A stretch of 64,000 nucleotides of DNA from Spirosoma telluris (GCA_003259005.1 QLII01000001.1:4852501-4916500), one strand, 5' to 3'; shown: positions 43,457 through 52,205, counted from the stretch's first letter. Notes: generated by a model from the letters alone, not told the origin. Program-made: numbers and translations.

Positions 43457-44896
43457 TTAAGGCACTTGCGCCAGATGCTGAAGAGAACTGTAGTTTGAGG
43501 GGGAATAAGTCAGATAAACCTGATAGCTGTTCCGGTGCCGTCCTAACGGCAGGTTCATTGCCCATTTTTCTAGCCCTATCCGAACAACGAGGTTCGCGGT
43601 AGGTTTCATATCATTGAATGGGCCTAATTTTTCGCCTGTAGCATTGTTAGCATACAGGGCTTTCACCGGAATGTACATGATACCACCAATCGACACAAAC
43701 CAGCCCTTACGATCGTGGTAGGCTGTATCTCCCTGTTGTCCCCGCCATCCAATGCGGTGAATTGTGTAGGTTGGCTGGATCGTAGCCCATAGTACTTTAA
43801 ACGTTTCAACGGCCCGGTTAGCCCCATTAACAGTCGTATAGGTACTAAAAGTCTGCTTCGCAACACCCAGAGCCAGATCGGCACCGTGGAGCGAATACCA
43901 GTTTTTCCGACTGAGTTGGAGGTTGGCTCCCCAGCCAGGAGTTACTTCTCCCAGTACGGTTTGCTGGCCAACCCGAAAGTCAGATTTACCAGCAAAGATT
44001 TCCCCACCAGGCTGTATAGTCCAGAAAGCACGCTCCTGCATAATCGCAAATCGTTTACGAGCGTCTTCGTCATAAAAATCATTAGCGAAATTACGGGCCT
44101 CCTGAGCATCGAATTTGAGTTTGTTCTGGGTATAGGCATTCCAAAGCCGATCAGCCTGCGCCAGCCGACTTGGCGAGGATGGGTGCGTATCGTTAGCCGC
44201 CATATCAATCTTATTCCGAATCATTTGTCGAAATGAAAACAGGATATCTTCCTGGCTTGCCCCCATTCGAATTAATACACCCACGGCGGCTCCGTCGGCA
44301 AGAAACTCATTGATATGGTTTGGCTTTTCCTTTTCGATATAAGGCAAAAGCTGTTTTTTATCATGCACAGCACCTGCCGATACCGGTTGACCTTCTATAT
44401 CCTTATGCGTATGATTGAAGTAATGATGGCCCACTTCATGAGCAAGAACGAAATAATCAGACCAGAAAACGGGGCGGTTCAGGCGTTTGTTATTAGCAAG
44501 CCGATTTAGAAAGTCATTATTATAGAGAATATAACGGATTAGTCCTGTCTGTTTTCCATTCGAGCCCGTAAGGCGCGAACAACGCAGGGCTCTGGCATTT
44601 GTTGCACAGGTGGATGAAACAACCTGAAGCTCTTTTCTAAACTTTTCACGCTCGGTAGCCAATGAAAAGGGCAATTGATTAACGATCTGGTTGATAATAA
44701 CCGCTACATCATTGTCTGATACATTGTCTTTACCCTCCGATATCACGGGTTTAATATCCTGACACAGACAAGTACGCCTTGTAAACACAGAATCATTGGT
44801 CACTGCCTGAGCCCCCAGATCATGACTAGTCAGCAATAGCAATACCACAATCAAAGCCAAGAGTATGTAGCGCGACTGCGTAAATAATTGGTTCAT
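43457..44896 (-). CDS. Secreted HExxH zinc metallopeptidase with C-terminal domain
   Basis: 479 aa with a signal peptide (SRYILLALIVVLLLLTSHD). The active site is AHEVGHHYFNH, i.e. H153-E-x-x-H157, and NEFLADGAA at 196-204 supplies a probable third ligand Glu197 in an ExxAD motif, as in M48-like gluzincins. The family of the whole protein is not clear to me. The last 170 residues look like a beta-rich, possibly barrel-like domain (NWYSLHGADLALGVAKQTFS ... SYQVYLTYSP). It is the last gene of the overlapping sigma/anti-sigma operon, four bases after the preceding gene, so it is probably co-expressed and may act on envelope targets. Confidence 0.82.
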   Translation of the reverse strand: MNQLFTQSRYILLALIVVLLLLTSHDLGAQAVTNDSVFTRRTCLCQDIKPVISEGKDNVSDNDVAVIINQIVNQLPFSLATEREKFRKELQVVSSTCATNARALRCSRLTGSNGKQTGLIRYILYNNDFLNRLANNKRLNRPVFWSDYFVLAHEVGHHYFNHTHKDIEGQPVSAGAVHDKKQLLPYIEKEKPNHINEFLADGAAVGVLIRMGASQEDILFSFRQMIRNKIDMAANDTHPSSPSRLAQADRLWNAYTQNKLKFDAQEARNFANDFYDEDARKRFAIMQERAFWTIQPGGEIFAGKSDFRVGQQTVLGEVTPGWGANLQLSRKNWYSLHGADLALGVAKQTFSTYTTVNGANRAVETFKVLWATIQPTYTIHRIGWRGQQGDTAYHDRKGWFVSIGGIMYIPVKALYANNATGEKLGPFNDMKPTANLVVRIGLEKWAMNLPLGRHRNSYQVYLTYSPSNYSSLQHLAQVP

Positions 44897-44900
44897 ACTG

Positions 44901-45563
44901 TTACGGTAAGGGTCGTATTTGCCTATCTGTAAGTAAAAGTGGGAGAGGTGGTTTACCTGGCCTAATCAGTTTATAGTTATCGGGAATTGCATCATAACTG
45001 ATTCGCCAGCCCTGGATAGTCTCAGAAGAAACCGGGGACAGGTATAGACGGAGTGTATCTGTTGAAAACGAATAGTAAACCCGGCTCTTATCCAGTGTAT
45101 CTGATGGATGACGTGACAGCACTACGGGTAGTAACCGATTCGGTGTGTTTCCATTTTCGCTGCCTGCTCCCATTCCTTCCTGTCGGGTTTTTACATTAAA
45201 AACGGGCAATTCGGCAACCACACGGCGGTTATTATTATATTGATACCACCAATAACCACCAATACCTGCAAGAACCAGCAATAGGCTATATACACCCCGG
45301 CGAGCCCAGGGGTGATTTACAATAATAAGCCAGAAGTTTGGTTGAGGAGACACCTGCTCAGAATCAGGCGCTTCCACAATGGACTCCCATAACTCCTGAT
45401 CAGCTTCATGATGCACAGCCTCCATCAGGAGTTGGTGGAGCGCCAGTTGATCGGCAAAATCATCATCATTTTCCAGTAAGTCCAGATACAGTCGATATTC
45501 TTCAGCGGTAAGCGTCCCCAGTTCCCGCTTTTCAATAAGTTCCTGTCGTTGTTGCTCATTCAT
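44901..45563 (-). CDS. Single-pass membrane protein, anti-sigma-like
   Basis: 220 aa from the ATG at 45563, whose ATGA overlaps the stop of the sigma-like gene; an upstream GTG at 45596 is less likely. The N-terminal cytosolic part (IEKRELGTLTAEEYRLYLDL, LENDDDFADQLALHQLLMEA) resembles the cytosolic domain of Bacteroidota anti-sigma factors. One membrane helix (YSLLLVLAGIGGYWWYQY) comes next, then about 100 periplasmic residues. I infer that it anchors or inhibits the neighbouring sigma-like protein. No named domain is certain. Confidence 0.68.
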   Translation of the reverse strand: MNEQQRQELIEKRELGTLTAEEYRLYLDLLENDDDFADQLALHQLLMEAVHHEADQELWESIVEAPDSEQVSPQPNFWLIIVNHPWARRGVYSLLLVLAGIGGYWWYQYNNNRRVVAELPVFNVKTRQEGMGAGSENGNTPNRLLPVVLSRHPSDTLDKSRVYYSFSTDTLRLYLSPVSSETIQGWRISYDAIPDNYKLIRPGKPPLPLLLTDRQIRPLP

Positions 45564-46198
45564 CGGGGCGAAAAGTTCAGGCGTTGGCGCTGGCACTCAG
45601 CTACAACACAATTTCTTAGTTTTTCCATACACCGTCGGATCATTCCTTCTACCGATTTCACCCCTGTACCCATATCCTCGGCAATATCACTGGCAGGCAC
45701 TTCGCGCAGATAGTAATTGTTGTATCGCTTATCGATAATCATCTGGCAGGTAGCGTCAAGTTTCCGTTTACAGGCAAGTAATATATCGCGGAGTCGATGG
45801 TCGTTATCTTCCTGATTCGGGTCGGGTAAGTCCTCCGGCGAAATGGGACTACTCAGTTGTCCGTTGATAGCTTTCCAGATTAAGCGCCCCTGGGTAACAA
45901 AACCAATTAAGTAGGTACTCAGCAGCACATCCAGAAAAAACGAACTGCCATCAACCTTATTTAGGTTAAGTAGAAATTCTTCCCGTACACGCCCCACGAT
46001 GTCATTACAAATGACATTGATATCGGTCAGTCCTTTTCCCAGTAAATACGGCCGAACATAAAGCTTGACTTTTAGGCAGGGCTCGGTCAGAAAATCACCC
46101 GCTTGCCTATCCAAAAAAAGATAGACATACAGCCCAATCTGATCGATCAGGTATTTACGAACCGTATCGCCATCTAAACAAACGCGTCCCTGATGCAA
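45560..46198 (-). CDS. Sigma-70 region 4-like DNA-binding protein, possibly the C-terminal part of a 381-aa protein
   Basis: 212 aa read from a TTG at 46198. Only the C-terminus is sigma-like: LDATCQMIIDKRYNNYYLRE, then VPASDIAEDMGTGVKSVEGM, IRRCMEKLRNC, a region 4 helix-turn-helix. No region 2 is visible. The N-terminal boundary is doubtful: in this frame the DNA reads on upstream as GGETLFVLHQGRVC, and one base added to the CCCCC at 46215-46219 would fuse it to the 176-aa frame before it (381 aa in total). Either way it lies in a tightly overlapping operon with membrane partners. Confidence 0.62.
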   Translation of the reverse strand: MHQGRVCLDGDTVRKYLIDQIGLYVYLFLDRQAGDFLTEPCLKVKLYVRPYLLGKGLTDINVICNDIVGRVREEFLLNLNKVDGSSFFLDVLLSTYLIGFVTQGRLIWKAINGQLSSPISPEDLPDPNQEDNDHRLRDILLACKRKLDATCQMIIDKRYNNYYLREVPASDIAEDMGTGVKSVEGMIRRCMEKLRNCVVAECQRQRLNFSPR

Positions 46199-46704
46199 TA
46201 CGAATAGTGTCTCTCCCCCGGAATTCCAGCTTTTTTGATGGTGCAGTGAGCAATAGCCCGCAAGGTACGATCAGCTACATTCAGCCGATCGATTTGGCCT
46301 AATTTATTCAGAAGAGGTTTCAGATAATTGTCTTTCGGTTGCTGGGCAAGCTCATCTATCCACATCAACACATCTGCCCGACGACTATCGTCCCAGGGCA
46401 TATCAAGTGACTGATGCTGTACACTAATTTTCCAGGCAGCGGCAGTCACCATTTCTGCCGTGATTCTTTCAAAATTGTTCGCCAGCACTACCCGGTTATC
46501 AGTCGTTAGGAATTTGAGTAGATTACCAAATTCCAGAATGGTTACCCTAAGTAAGTCAAGACGGGCCGATGGACTATAGCTGGCAAGCAGTTGGGTAAGC
46601 ACCGGGCCAAATACCTCGTTCGCCTTTTGGCCAAAAGCCAGTTCTTTGGGTCGTTGGGCAGCCTCCGCCAGTTGATTAATAAGCCTTAGGTCCACTGTGC
46701 CCAT
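46174..46704 (-). CDS. Hypothetical helical protein, possibly the N-terminal part of a sigma-like protein
   Basis: 176 aa from the ATG at 46704 (MGTVDLRLINQLAEAAQRPK), overlapping the upstream gene by 19 bases. Helical and soluble (LDLLRVTILEFGNLLKFLTT; MPWDDSRRADVLMWIDELAQ). No family recognised. After KKAGIPG the frame ends in GERHYSYCIRDAFV, which looks non-native, while the next frame continues smoothly into the sigma region 4-like protein. With one added base the two make a 381-aa protein with an unknown N-domain and a DNA-binding C-domain. Confidence 0.55.
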   Translation of the reverse strand: MGTVDLRLINQLAEAAQRPKELAFGQKANEVFGPVLTQLLASYSPSARLDLLRVTILEFGNLLKFLTTDNRVVLANNFERITAEMVTAAAWKISVQHQSLDMPWDDSRRADVLMWIDELAQQPKDNYLKPLLNKLGQIDRLNVADRTLRAIAHCTIKKAGIPGERHYSYCIRDAFV

Positions 46705-47366
46705 TTAATTTGCCACCAGAATTTCCAGCGGTTGATCTGATTGATTTGGTATTCGCAGTCGATGCAATGCACAAACTGGTCGTAGATTCGTTCGGCCTTA
46801 TCGGGTTGGCCACTTTTTAAATACGCTACGGCCAGATGCCACTGCGCAGCCTCCCGAAAATACGGTCGAATTGTGGTTACATTGACAACCTGTTCAAAAT
46901 TTTTCACAGCCAGCGCATATTGTCCTTCAGCCAGATGGGTTTGCCCCTCAAAAAATTGCTCAAATACTTGTTTTTGCTTAATGGCCGTGCTGTCGTCCGA
47001 TAAGCTTCGCGTTACACTAATATCATTTTCTGAATCTGGAAAGGATATGGGCGTAAATGATACATACAGGACAAACATAGCTGCCAGGGCAGTAGCCCCC
47101 AGAAATGAGCGTTTCAGGAGCCGAATACGATGGATTCTTACGCGTGTTTGTGCCTGGAGTCGTTTCAGGGTGGCAATAGCCTGTTGTTCCAGAAAAGCTT
47201 CATGCATAAGATCGTAGGTGCGCTTTAGTAAGTCAACTTCCTGTTTGAGCGTTGGATCGATCTGCATTTCACGTTCAATGTATACGCGTTCATCAGCCGT
47301 CATCTGATTTTGCAGATAACGCTCAATCCAGTAGTGCTCATCCTGTTTATCGGTTGGTCGTTTCAT
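46686..47366 (-). CDS. Membrane protein with periplasmic TPR-like repeats, anti-sigma-like
   Basis: 226 aa. Start ATG at 47366 overlaps the sigma gene stop (ATGA). The N-terminal cytosolic region (IERYLQNQMTADERVYIERE, MQIDPTLKQEVDLLK) has the look of an anti-sigma cytosolic domain. A membrane helix (LGATALAAMFVLYVSFTPIS) is at about 90-110. The periplasmic part holds TPR-like helices (FFEGQTHLAEGQYALAVKNF, EAAQWHLAVAYLKSGQPDKA). Position directly after the ECF sigma gene suggests it is its membrane inhibitor. The repeats could sense a periplasmic ligand or protein. Confidence 0.72.
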   Translation of the reverse strand: MKRPTDKQDEHYWIERYLQNQMTADERVYIEREMQIDPTLKQEVDLLKRTYDLMHEAFLEQQAIATLKRLQAQTRVRIHRIRLLKRSFLGATALAAMFVLYVSFTPISFPDSENDISVTRSLSDDSTAIKQKQVFEQFFEGQTHLAEGQYALAVKNFEQVVNVTTIRPYFREAAQWHLAVAYLKSGQPDKAERIYDQFVHCIDCEYQINQINRWKFWWQIKWAQWT

Positions 47367-47934
47367 AATGTCAACAGTAATTTTCTAAAAGCCTGTACAC
47401 AACGGTATTTTTTCATTTTAGCATTATCTGCGTTTCCCAGACCAAATTGCTCCGCAATTTCCTCCATTGTGTGGTGGTGTAAATAGAACGCTTTCAGAAT
47501 TCCCTGACAGGTTTCACCAAGCCGCCTGAATAACGCCGACGCAAACTGTATTTCATTTTCGTTAGCCAACTCGTCTTCCACACTATGCTCAATTTCGGGT
47601 TGATCGCGACTGTATTCATCATTTCGCCGATACCGGGCGGCCCGCTTGGTCGATTCTTTCAGCCACAAATTACTGGCAATGCTGTAGATGTAGGTAGTCA
47701 CTTTTGTACCGGGTTGTATCTGATATTTCTCAGTCCACACATTCTGAAGAAATGCCAGAACGGTTTCCTGAAATACATCATCGGCATCATCAGCAGTTCC
47801 CCTTTCCAGGTGACCATCCGTGTAATGGTTGCCTGGCATTCTCTATATAGATAAGTGACGATTTCGTCGATTACCGATGACTGTTTACTCCGCAAACCAT
47901 CAACAATCTGCTGATCGGTAAAGAATTTCTTCAT
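47363..47934 (-). CDS. ECF-type RNA polymerase sigma factor, frameshifted
   Basis: The N-terminal frame (from ATG 47934) reads MKKFFTDQQIVDGLRSKQSS with YRECQATITRMV; the C-terminal frame gives GTADDADDVFQETVLAFLQN (region 2.1/2.2), TKVTTYIYSIASNLWLKEST (region 2.4) and RLGETCQGILKAFYLHHHTM with EEIAEQFGL (region 4). They connect if one base is added around 47799-47805 (GGGG/AAA tract), giving 190 aa. It heads a six-gene minus-strand operon with membrane anti-sigma-like proteins and an HExxH peptidase, and faces the TPR-CHAT gene across a small lipoprotein gene. Confidence 0.87.
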
Positions 47935-48104
47935 AAACGAGCGAGGAAGTTGCTACGATTTATATCCTACCCAATGGGGGCAAGGTAACAAGCTCAAAAA
48001 AAGTTGTCTATTTTTTTAAGAACAGCGCGGGATATCCAAAAAACGAGACGTGTACCCATGAATTCGGAAAGCTAATCCACCGAATTGGCTAAACACTCTT
48101 TTTT

Positions 48105-48293
48105 ATGAATACCCCAAAGAACGTTCTACTCCTGGTTGCTATCGCCACTACACTTTCACTGGCATCCTGTCAATCTCAACAAGTCGATCCCAAACCAGCT
48201 ACGGCAAAAAAAACGGCAGCCGTTCCCCCTACACTGGCCGACGACGGCGATCAACCGCCGAAAACGGGTAACGGTGGTGGAGGAGGCAATTGA
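48105..48293 (+). CDS. Small lipoprotein (62 aa)
   Basis: MNTPKNVLLLVAIATTLSLA is followed by SCQSQQ, a good lipoprotein signal with Cys22 in LASC, then a short Pro/Lys/Thr region and a GNGGGGGN tail. No domain. It is the only plus-strand gene in the 42-55 kb region and lies between the divergently placed sigma operon start and the CHAT gene end, with a perfect terminator right after it. Possibly a small signal or sensor partner of the cluster; this is conjecture. Confidence 0.68.
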   Translation: MNTPKNVLLLVAIATTLSLASCQSQQVDPKPATAKKTAAVPPTLADDGDQPPKTGNGGGGGN

Positions 48294-48301
48294 ATTTCTT
48301 C

Positions 48302-48333
48302 TCAAAAAGAGTCTCTTACGAGACTCTTTTTGA
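48302..48333. terminator. Bidirectional rho-independent terminator
   Basis: 14-bp perfect stem TCAAAAAGAGTCTC (48302-48315) and GAGACTCTTTTTGA (48320-48333), 4-base loop. It serves the small lipoprotein gene and, read from the other side, the CHAT gene that ends at 48367. Confidence 0.9.
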
Positions 48334-48366
48334 TTTATCGAGTGCACAAACACCCTCGCTTTACCA

Positions 48367-51183
48367 CTACCTATGCTTTACTAAACGAATCAGTCGATTT
48401 CGCTGCCAGAAGGCCAATAGGCCAATGATTCCCAAGCTGGCTAGCCACCACACTATCACAAGTCGATCATGGCCGGCCATGACCGGATTATAGCTACCCA
48501 GTAAGGTGTAATTCGCCCAATAGTATGGATGATTGTACTTAGGCAATAAGGATGATTCGAGTAAATCAAGCCGGGCTTGTTGTAAGGCCCGGTCGGCAGA
48601 TAAGCCTCTTGATAGATGATGATGCAGTCGAATGGTCATGAAAGAGGTGGTTTCATCATTTGCTTTCCAGAGCGTTGTTACAACCGATGGGCAACCCGCA
48701 TACGCAAACGCCCGCGCCAGCGACAGAATGCCTTCTCCTTTCATGGTTTGACCTGATCCACCTTCGCAGGCACCTAACACGACTAGACCCGTTTCTGTCA
48801 GCGATAAGTTATAAATATCATCGGTGTAAAGCCTATCCGTCTCGCCGGGATAGAACGCAATGTAAGAGTTAGCCGGGTCAACATCATCGGTTTGGGCATG
48901 GGTGGCAAAATAGATAACCGAACGATTCAGGCTCTTTTTCAGAAAGTTTGGCAAACTGGCTTGCGCGCCCACCAATACGTCTCCCCCAATGCTCCGGGCT
49001 TCGGCTTCGCTCGATGCTAATGTCTGCACGGGTCCCTGTCGATTAACCGTTTTTTCAAGCGCGCCAGCCCGCGCAAATGGAGCGACCACAAGTACAGGGT
49101 TGGCGTGAATCGACCTTTGAGGTGAATCGAAAAATGACTGAGCTGAAAAAGCATACGCAATAGCCACATGCCGGGTCAGGTAGTCCTGCGCCTGTTTGCC
49201 GGTTTCAAGCACCTCGAACGGCAAAAAATTAAAACTCCAGTCGCGACTAATGATAAGCCTTGTTTTACCAGCCAGGTATTTGCGAACAGACTCTATACAG
49301 GTTGCATACAACTCAGCCGCATAGGCAGCACCATCATAACGACCCAAAACAGGGTCCTCATACAACTGCTGTTTCAACTTCACGAGTTGACGATCAAAAT
49401 GCGCCGAGTCGATGGGGTGGCGAATCACATCTACAGCCTGCGGGGTAGCCACGAGTATGAAAAGCGAAGCGCCCTGTCGAACATAGGCAATATAAGCTGT
49501 TTGATCGTCCAGTTTCTGCTGCAATGTCCGGCTACTCATCACCATATCCTGATAGTTGAGCCGATAGTAGGCCGGGTAGTCTTGCCGGAATGTTTCAAGG
49601 AGTTGGTGCCACTGGAGCTGGCAGGCCGTTAGTTCGGTCGTGGCTGTGGTATCACTAACTGGGCGTTTCTTTAAGGCGCTGATCTGTTTTTTTAGTTGTT
49701 GTTCGCGTTCGAGTAGTGGCCCTGGAAGTGTTTGAGGTTTAATGGTGTTCAGTCGAAAGGCTTCACGCAGGCTACCGGCTTGTGCCTGCTCAAAAAACTG
49801 GAATAAGGTCTCACGTAACACGGGAGTCTGCTGGTGCCGGTAGGCTTCAAACGCTACCGCTACTGCTTCGGGCACCAGCGAGTGCTGATGCGTCGAAAAA
49901 ATGACTTGCGACTGGTCGGTATCGATACCGTGCCGAATGCGTTGTTGGAGACTGACACAAAAGCGATAGGTGTCGAGCGATGCGTTGAGGTATGTACTTT
50001 TCTGCGTAGCATCATAGCGTCTTTTCAGGATAGCCGCTTTGTGAGTAGCTGCCAGGAGCAGGGTCGTTTCGTCCGTAGTTGTTTCGATGGATGGATTTCG
50101 CCAGGAAATAGCCAGGCCGGTTGTGTCGCGGCAAACGGCACGAATAGCATCCTGATAGGCTTTTGCAGCCTGTTCAGGTTCATGTTGAGCCTCATGAAGT
50201 TCTCCTTTTTCTACCAGCACTTGAGCCAGTAAAGTACCTTGGCTGCCGATGTATTGACGATGTAAACGAAGCGCCTGCTGAATAGACCGATCAGAGGTCG
50301 ATAACTGATTAGCCTCCCGGCAACAACTACTCATCATTCGCCAAAGATGAATCTGATCTGACAGATAATCTGTTGGTTTTTTACCCCGGCGTACTTTCAT
50401 CATCAACTGTTCTGCCTCGGTAAAATAGCGTAACGATTCGGTATACTGCTTTAATTTATAGAGTGTCCAGCCGATCCCTGACAAATTCCTGCATTTTTGA
50501 ATATCTGGCTTATGGTAAAATTTATTAGCTAATTGTCTATGCTGTAAACTCTCGCTAAAATTCTGCATCTGCTCATAGCATCCCGCCAAGTTACTTTCGA
50601 TGTAAGCAATATCCTCAGTTAAGCCACTCGTTAAAGCCATTTTACGCGCCTTGCCCAAGTAAGAAATGCTCCTTGAATAATTACCCATTTTAAAAAACCA
50701 ACTGCCCTGATTGTTGAAATGGTAGAGCACATAGGCTGGGATTTGTTGTTCGATTCGGGGATTATGGGCTAGCAGTTCATCGGCTTTGCGGAAATAAACC
50801 TGTGCAGAGTCTTTTCTGTATAAGGCAATATAGAACGTCCCCAAACTTGAAAATAATTTAAAGCGTAGGGAGTCCGGGGCCGTTTTTAACTTATTGATGT
50901 AGCGGAGGCCCAGCAGGCAACGGTCAGTAGCCTGCCGGGTATGGTTCTTCATGTAATCCATACTGCTGAGGTCAACGCAGAGGTTGGCCGCCCGCACAGG
51001 ATCGGTCTGGCGCACGAGCCCATAGGCTTTTTCGTACCAGGTTATGGCTTCTTCATATTTCGCTTCGCCATAGAGTGCTTCTGCCCGCTGCCGGTATTTA
51101 TCCGATAAGGAAGCTTGTGCACACGCTAATTTGGGTAGCCATAAAACCAGAAACAGCAGCCAGGAAGCAGATAGATAATTCAC
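48367..51183 (-). CDS. Exported TPR-CHAT caspase-like protease with C-terminal membrane anchor
   Basis: 938 aa. Signal peptide (YLSASWLLFLVLWLPKLACA), then TPR helices over about residues 25-350 (YRQRAEALYGEAKYEEAITW, YRKDSAQVYFRKADELL). The CHAT caspase-like domain is C-terminal, with catalytic His762 in VIYFATHAQT and Cys806 in VVLGACEGGSG; the YYWANYTLLG end motif is present. A membrane helix (LVIVWWLASLGIIGLLAFWQ, 908-927) ends the protein with a short basic tail. By topology the TPR and protease parts are periplasmic. The matrixin-like gene is 32 bases upstream on the same strand, so the two probably form an operon. Confidence 0.9.
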   Translation of the reverse strand: MNYLSASWLLFLVLWLPKLACAQASLSDKYRQRAEALYGEAKYEEAITWYEKAYGLVRQTDPVRAANLCVDLSSMDYMKNHTRQATDRCLLGLRYINKLKTAPDSLRFKLFSSLGTFYIALYRKDSAQVYFRKADELLAHNPRIEQQIPAYVLYHFNNQGSWFFKMGNYSRSISYLGKARKMALTSGLTEDIAYIESNLAGCYEQMQNFSESLQHRQLANKFYHKPDIQKCRNLSGIGWTLYKLKQYTESLRYFTEAEQLMMKVRRGKKPTDYLSDQIHLWRMMSSCCREANQLSTSDRSIQQALRLHRQYIGSQGTLLAQVLVEKGELHEAQHEPEQAAKAYQDAIRAVCRDTTGLAISWRNPSIETTTDETTLLLAATHKAAILKRRYDATQKSTYLNASLDTYRFCVSLQQRIRHGIDTDQSQVIFSTHQHSLVPEAVAVAFEAYRHQQTPVLRETLFQFFEQAQAGSLREAFRLNTIKPQTLPGPLLEREQQLKKQISALKKRPVSDTTATTELTACQLQWHQLLETFRQDYPAYYRLNYQDMVMSSRTLQQKLDDQTAYIAYVRQGASLFILVATPQAVDVIRHPIDSAHFDRQLVKLKQQLYEDPVLGRYDGAAYAAELYATCIESVRKYLAGKTRLIISRDWSFNFLPFEVLETGKQAQDYLTRHVAIAYAFSAQSFFDSPQRSIHANPVLVVAPFARAGALEKTVNRQGPVQTLASSEAEARSIGGDVLVGAQASLPNFLKKSLNRSVIYFATHAQTDDVDPANSYIAFYPGETDRLYTDDIYNLSLTETGLVVLGACEGGSGQTMKGEGILSLARAFAYAGCPSVVTTLWKANDETTSFMTIRLHHHLSRGLSADRALQQARLDLLESSLLPKYNHPYYWANYTLLGSYNPVMAGHDRLVIVWWLASLGIIGLLAFWQRNRLIRLVKHR

Positions 51184-51215
51184 AAAAGAGAAAGGAAAGT
51201 GAAGGAACGAAGGCG

Positions 51216-52205
51216 CTATTTATAATCGACTGCCACATCATAGCCGCCAACATCGTCGGTCAAATCCTTATCATTTATGTTAAGCGTCAGATTGATCGAC
51301 TGGTTACCAGCGGTCGAAAAACTACATAATGGACCACAATAGTGCCAATTTGCTTCATCATTTATTTTGTACATAAGCGCAGCATGAAACATATTCGGCA
51401 CAATATTGTACGCTGTCAGCTTAAACCCAAATAGCCCAACCTCTCTACCTTCTGGTGAACTTAGGCCCACATACTCGCCCACAGTCATCTGCCCAGATGC
51501 TTTTATCAGGACTGTACCCTGCTTATCAAACTTGATGGTTTTAGTGACGGGACCTCCTACAGTCAAGGAGATAGGCAGGTAAGTTGCACAAGGCGAGACA
51601 TACAACCGATTGATTGCCATCGAATCCGCTTTCGATGGTGTGGCCACTTGCTTTTGCAACATGGGCCACATGAGCGAATTGGCATCTGACGAAGTGGCAA
51701 CGCCCAGCACTAAACCCGCATGATAGGCAATAGCTCTGGTTAGTGCATTGGTGTCCCAGTTGTAGGTATTATCGAGCAGAATTGTAACGGTTCCGTTACT
51801 CTCTTGCCGGAGAGCCGATGTAACGGTTATTGAACTGCGCAATAACCCTACCGATGACATAACTGGCTTTGCCTGCATTTCGGTCGGGCTGACAAATCGC
51901 ACAAAGAGAGCGGCTCGCTCGGGGGTTGCAAACTCGATGAAACTAAGGTTTCGGCTCACTCGCTGCCAGGTGGCAAAACCGGCCCGAATGGCTTCCCGCT
52001 GGCTATTATTGTCGAGACCAGCATAGGAATTGGCAATGGTATACCGAAAGGCACATTCAGTTGAGAGTCGCTGGTTTACCTCGTTTTTGTCGGCACTCAA
52101 AGCAACTTCTGGTGACTCGAGCGGTGTCATATCCTGGCATTGCCAGAAAAGACCAACGAATAAAGTAATAAGTAGACTAATGGATTGTGTAGATAGTTGT
52201 TTCAT
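51216..52205 (-). CDS. Matrixin-like lipoprotein lacking all catalytic residues
   Basis: 329 aa. The N-terminal signal ends at Cys23 (LFVGLFWQCQD), so it is probably a lipoprotein. Residues 50-190 follow the matrixin fold: FRYTIANSYAGLDNNSQREA, RAGFATWQRVSRNLSFIEF, ALFVRFV. At the active site AYHAGLVLGVATSSDANSLM stands where matrixins have a HExxHxxGxxH site; Tyr161, His162, Leu165 and Thr171 replace the three Zn ligands and the catalytic Glu, while the Met-turn Met179 remains. It is followed by a 130-residue beta-rich domain (TIKFDKQGTVLIKASGQMTV). Probably a binding or inhibitory pseudoprotease, co-transcribed with the CHAT gene. Confidence 0.75.
   Translation of the reverse strand: MKQLSTQSISLLITLFVGLFWQCQDMTPLESPEVALSADKNEVNQRLSTECAFRYTIANSYAGLDNNSQREAIRAGFATWQRVSRNLSFIEFATPERAALFVRFVSPTEMQAKPVMSSVGLLRSSITVTSALRQESNGTVTILLDNTYNWDTNALTRAIAYHAGLVLGVATSSDANSLMWPMLQKQVATPSKADSMAINRLYVSPCATYLPISLTVGGPVTKTIKFDKQGTVLIKASGQMTVGEYVGLSSPEGREVGLFGFKLTAYNIVPNMFHAALMYKINDEANWHYCGPLCSFSTAGNQSINLTLNINDKDLTDDVGGYDVAVDYK

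Noticed and set aside
51216..52205. Active matrix metalloprotease
   Set aside because: No zinc-binding His triad is present where the fold requires it.
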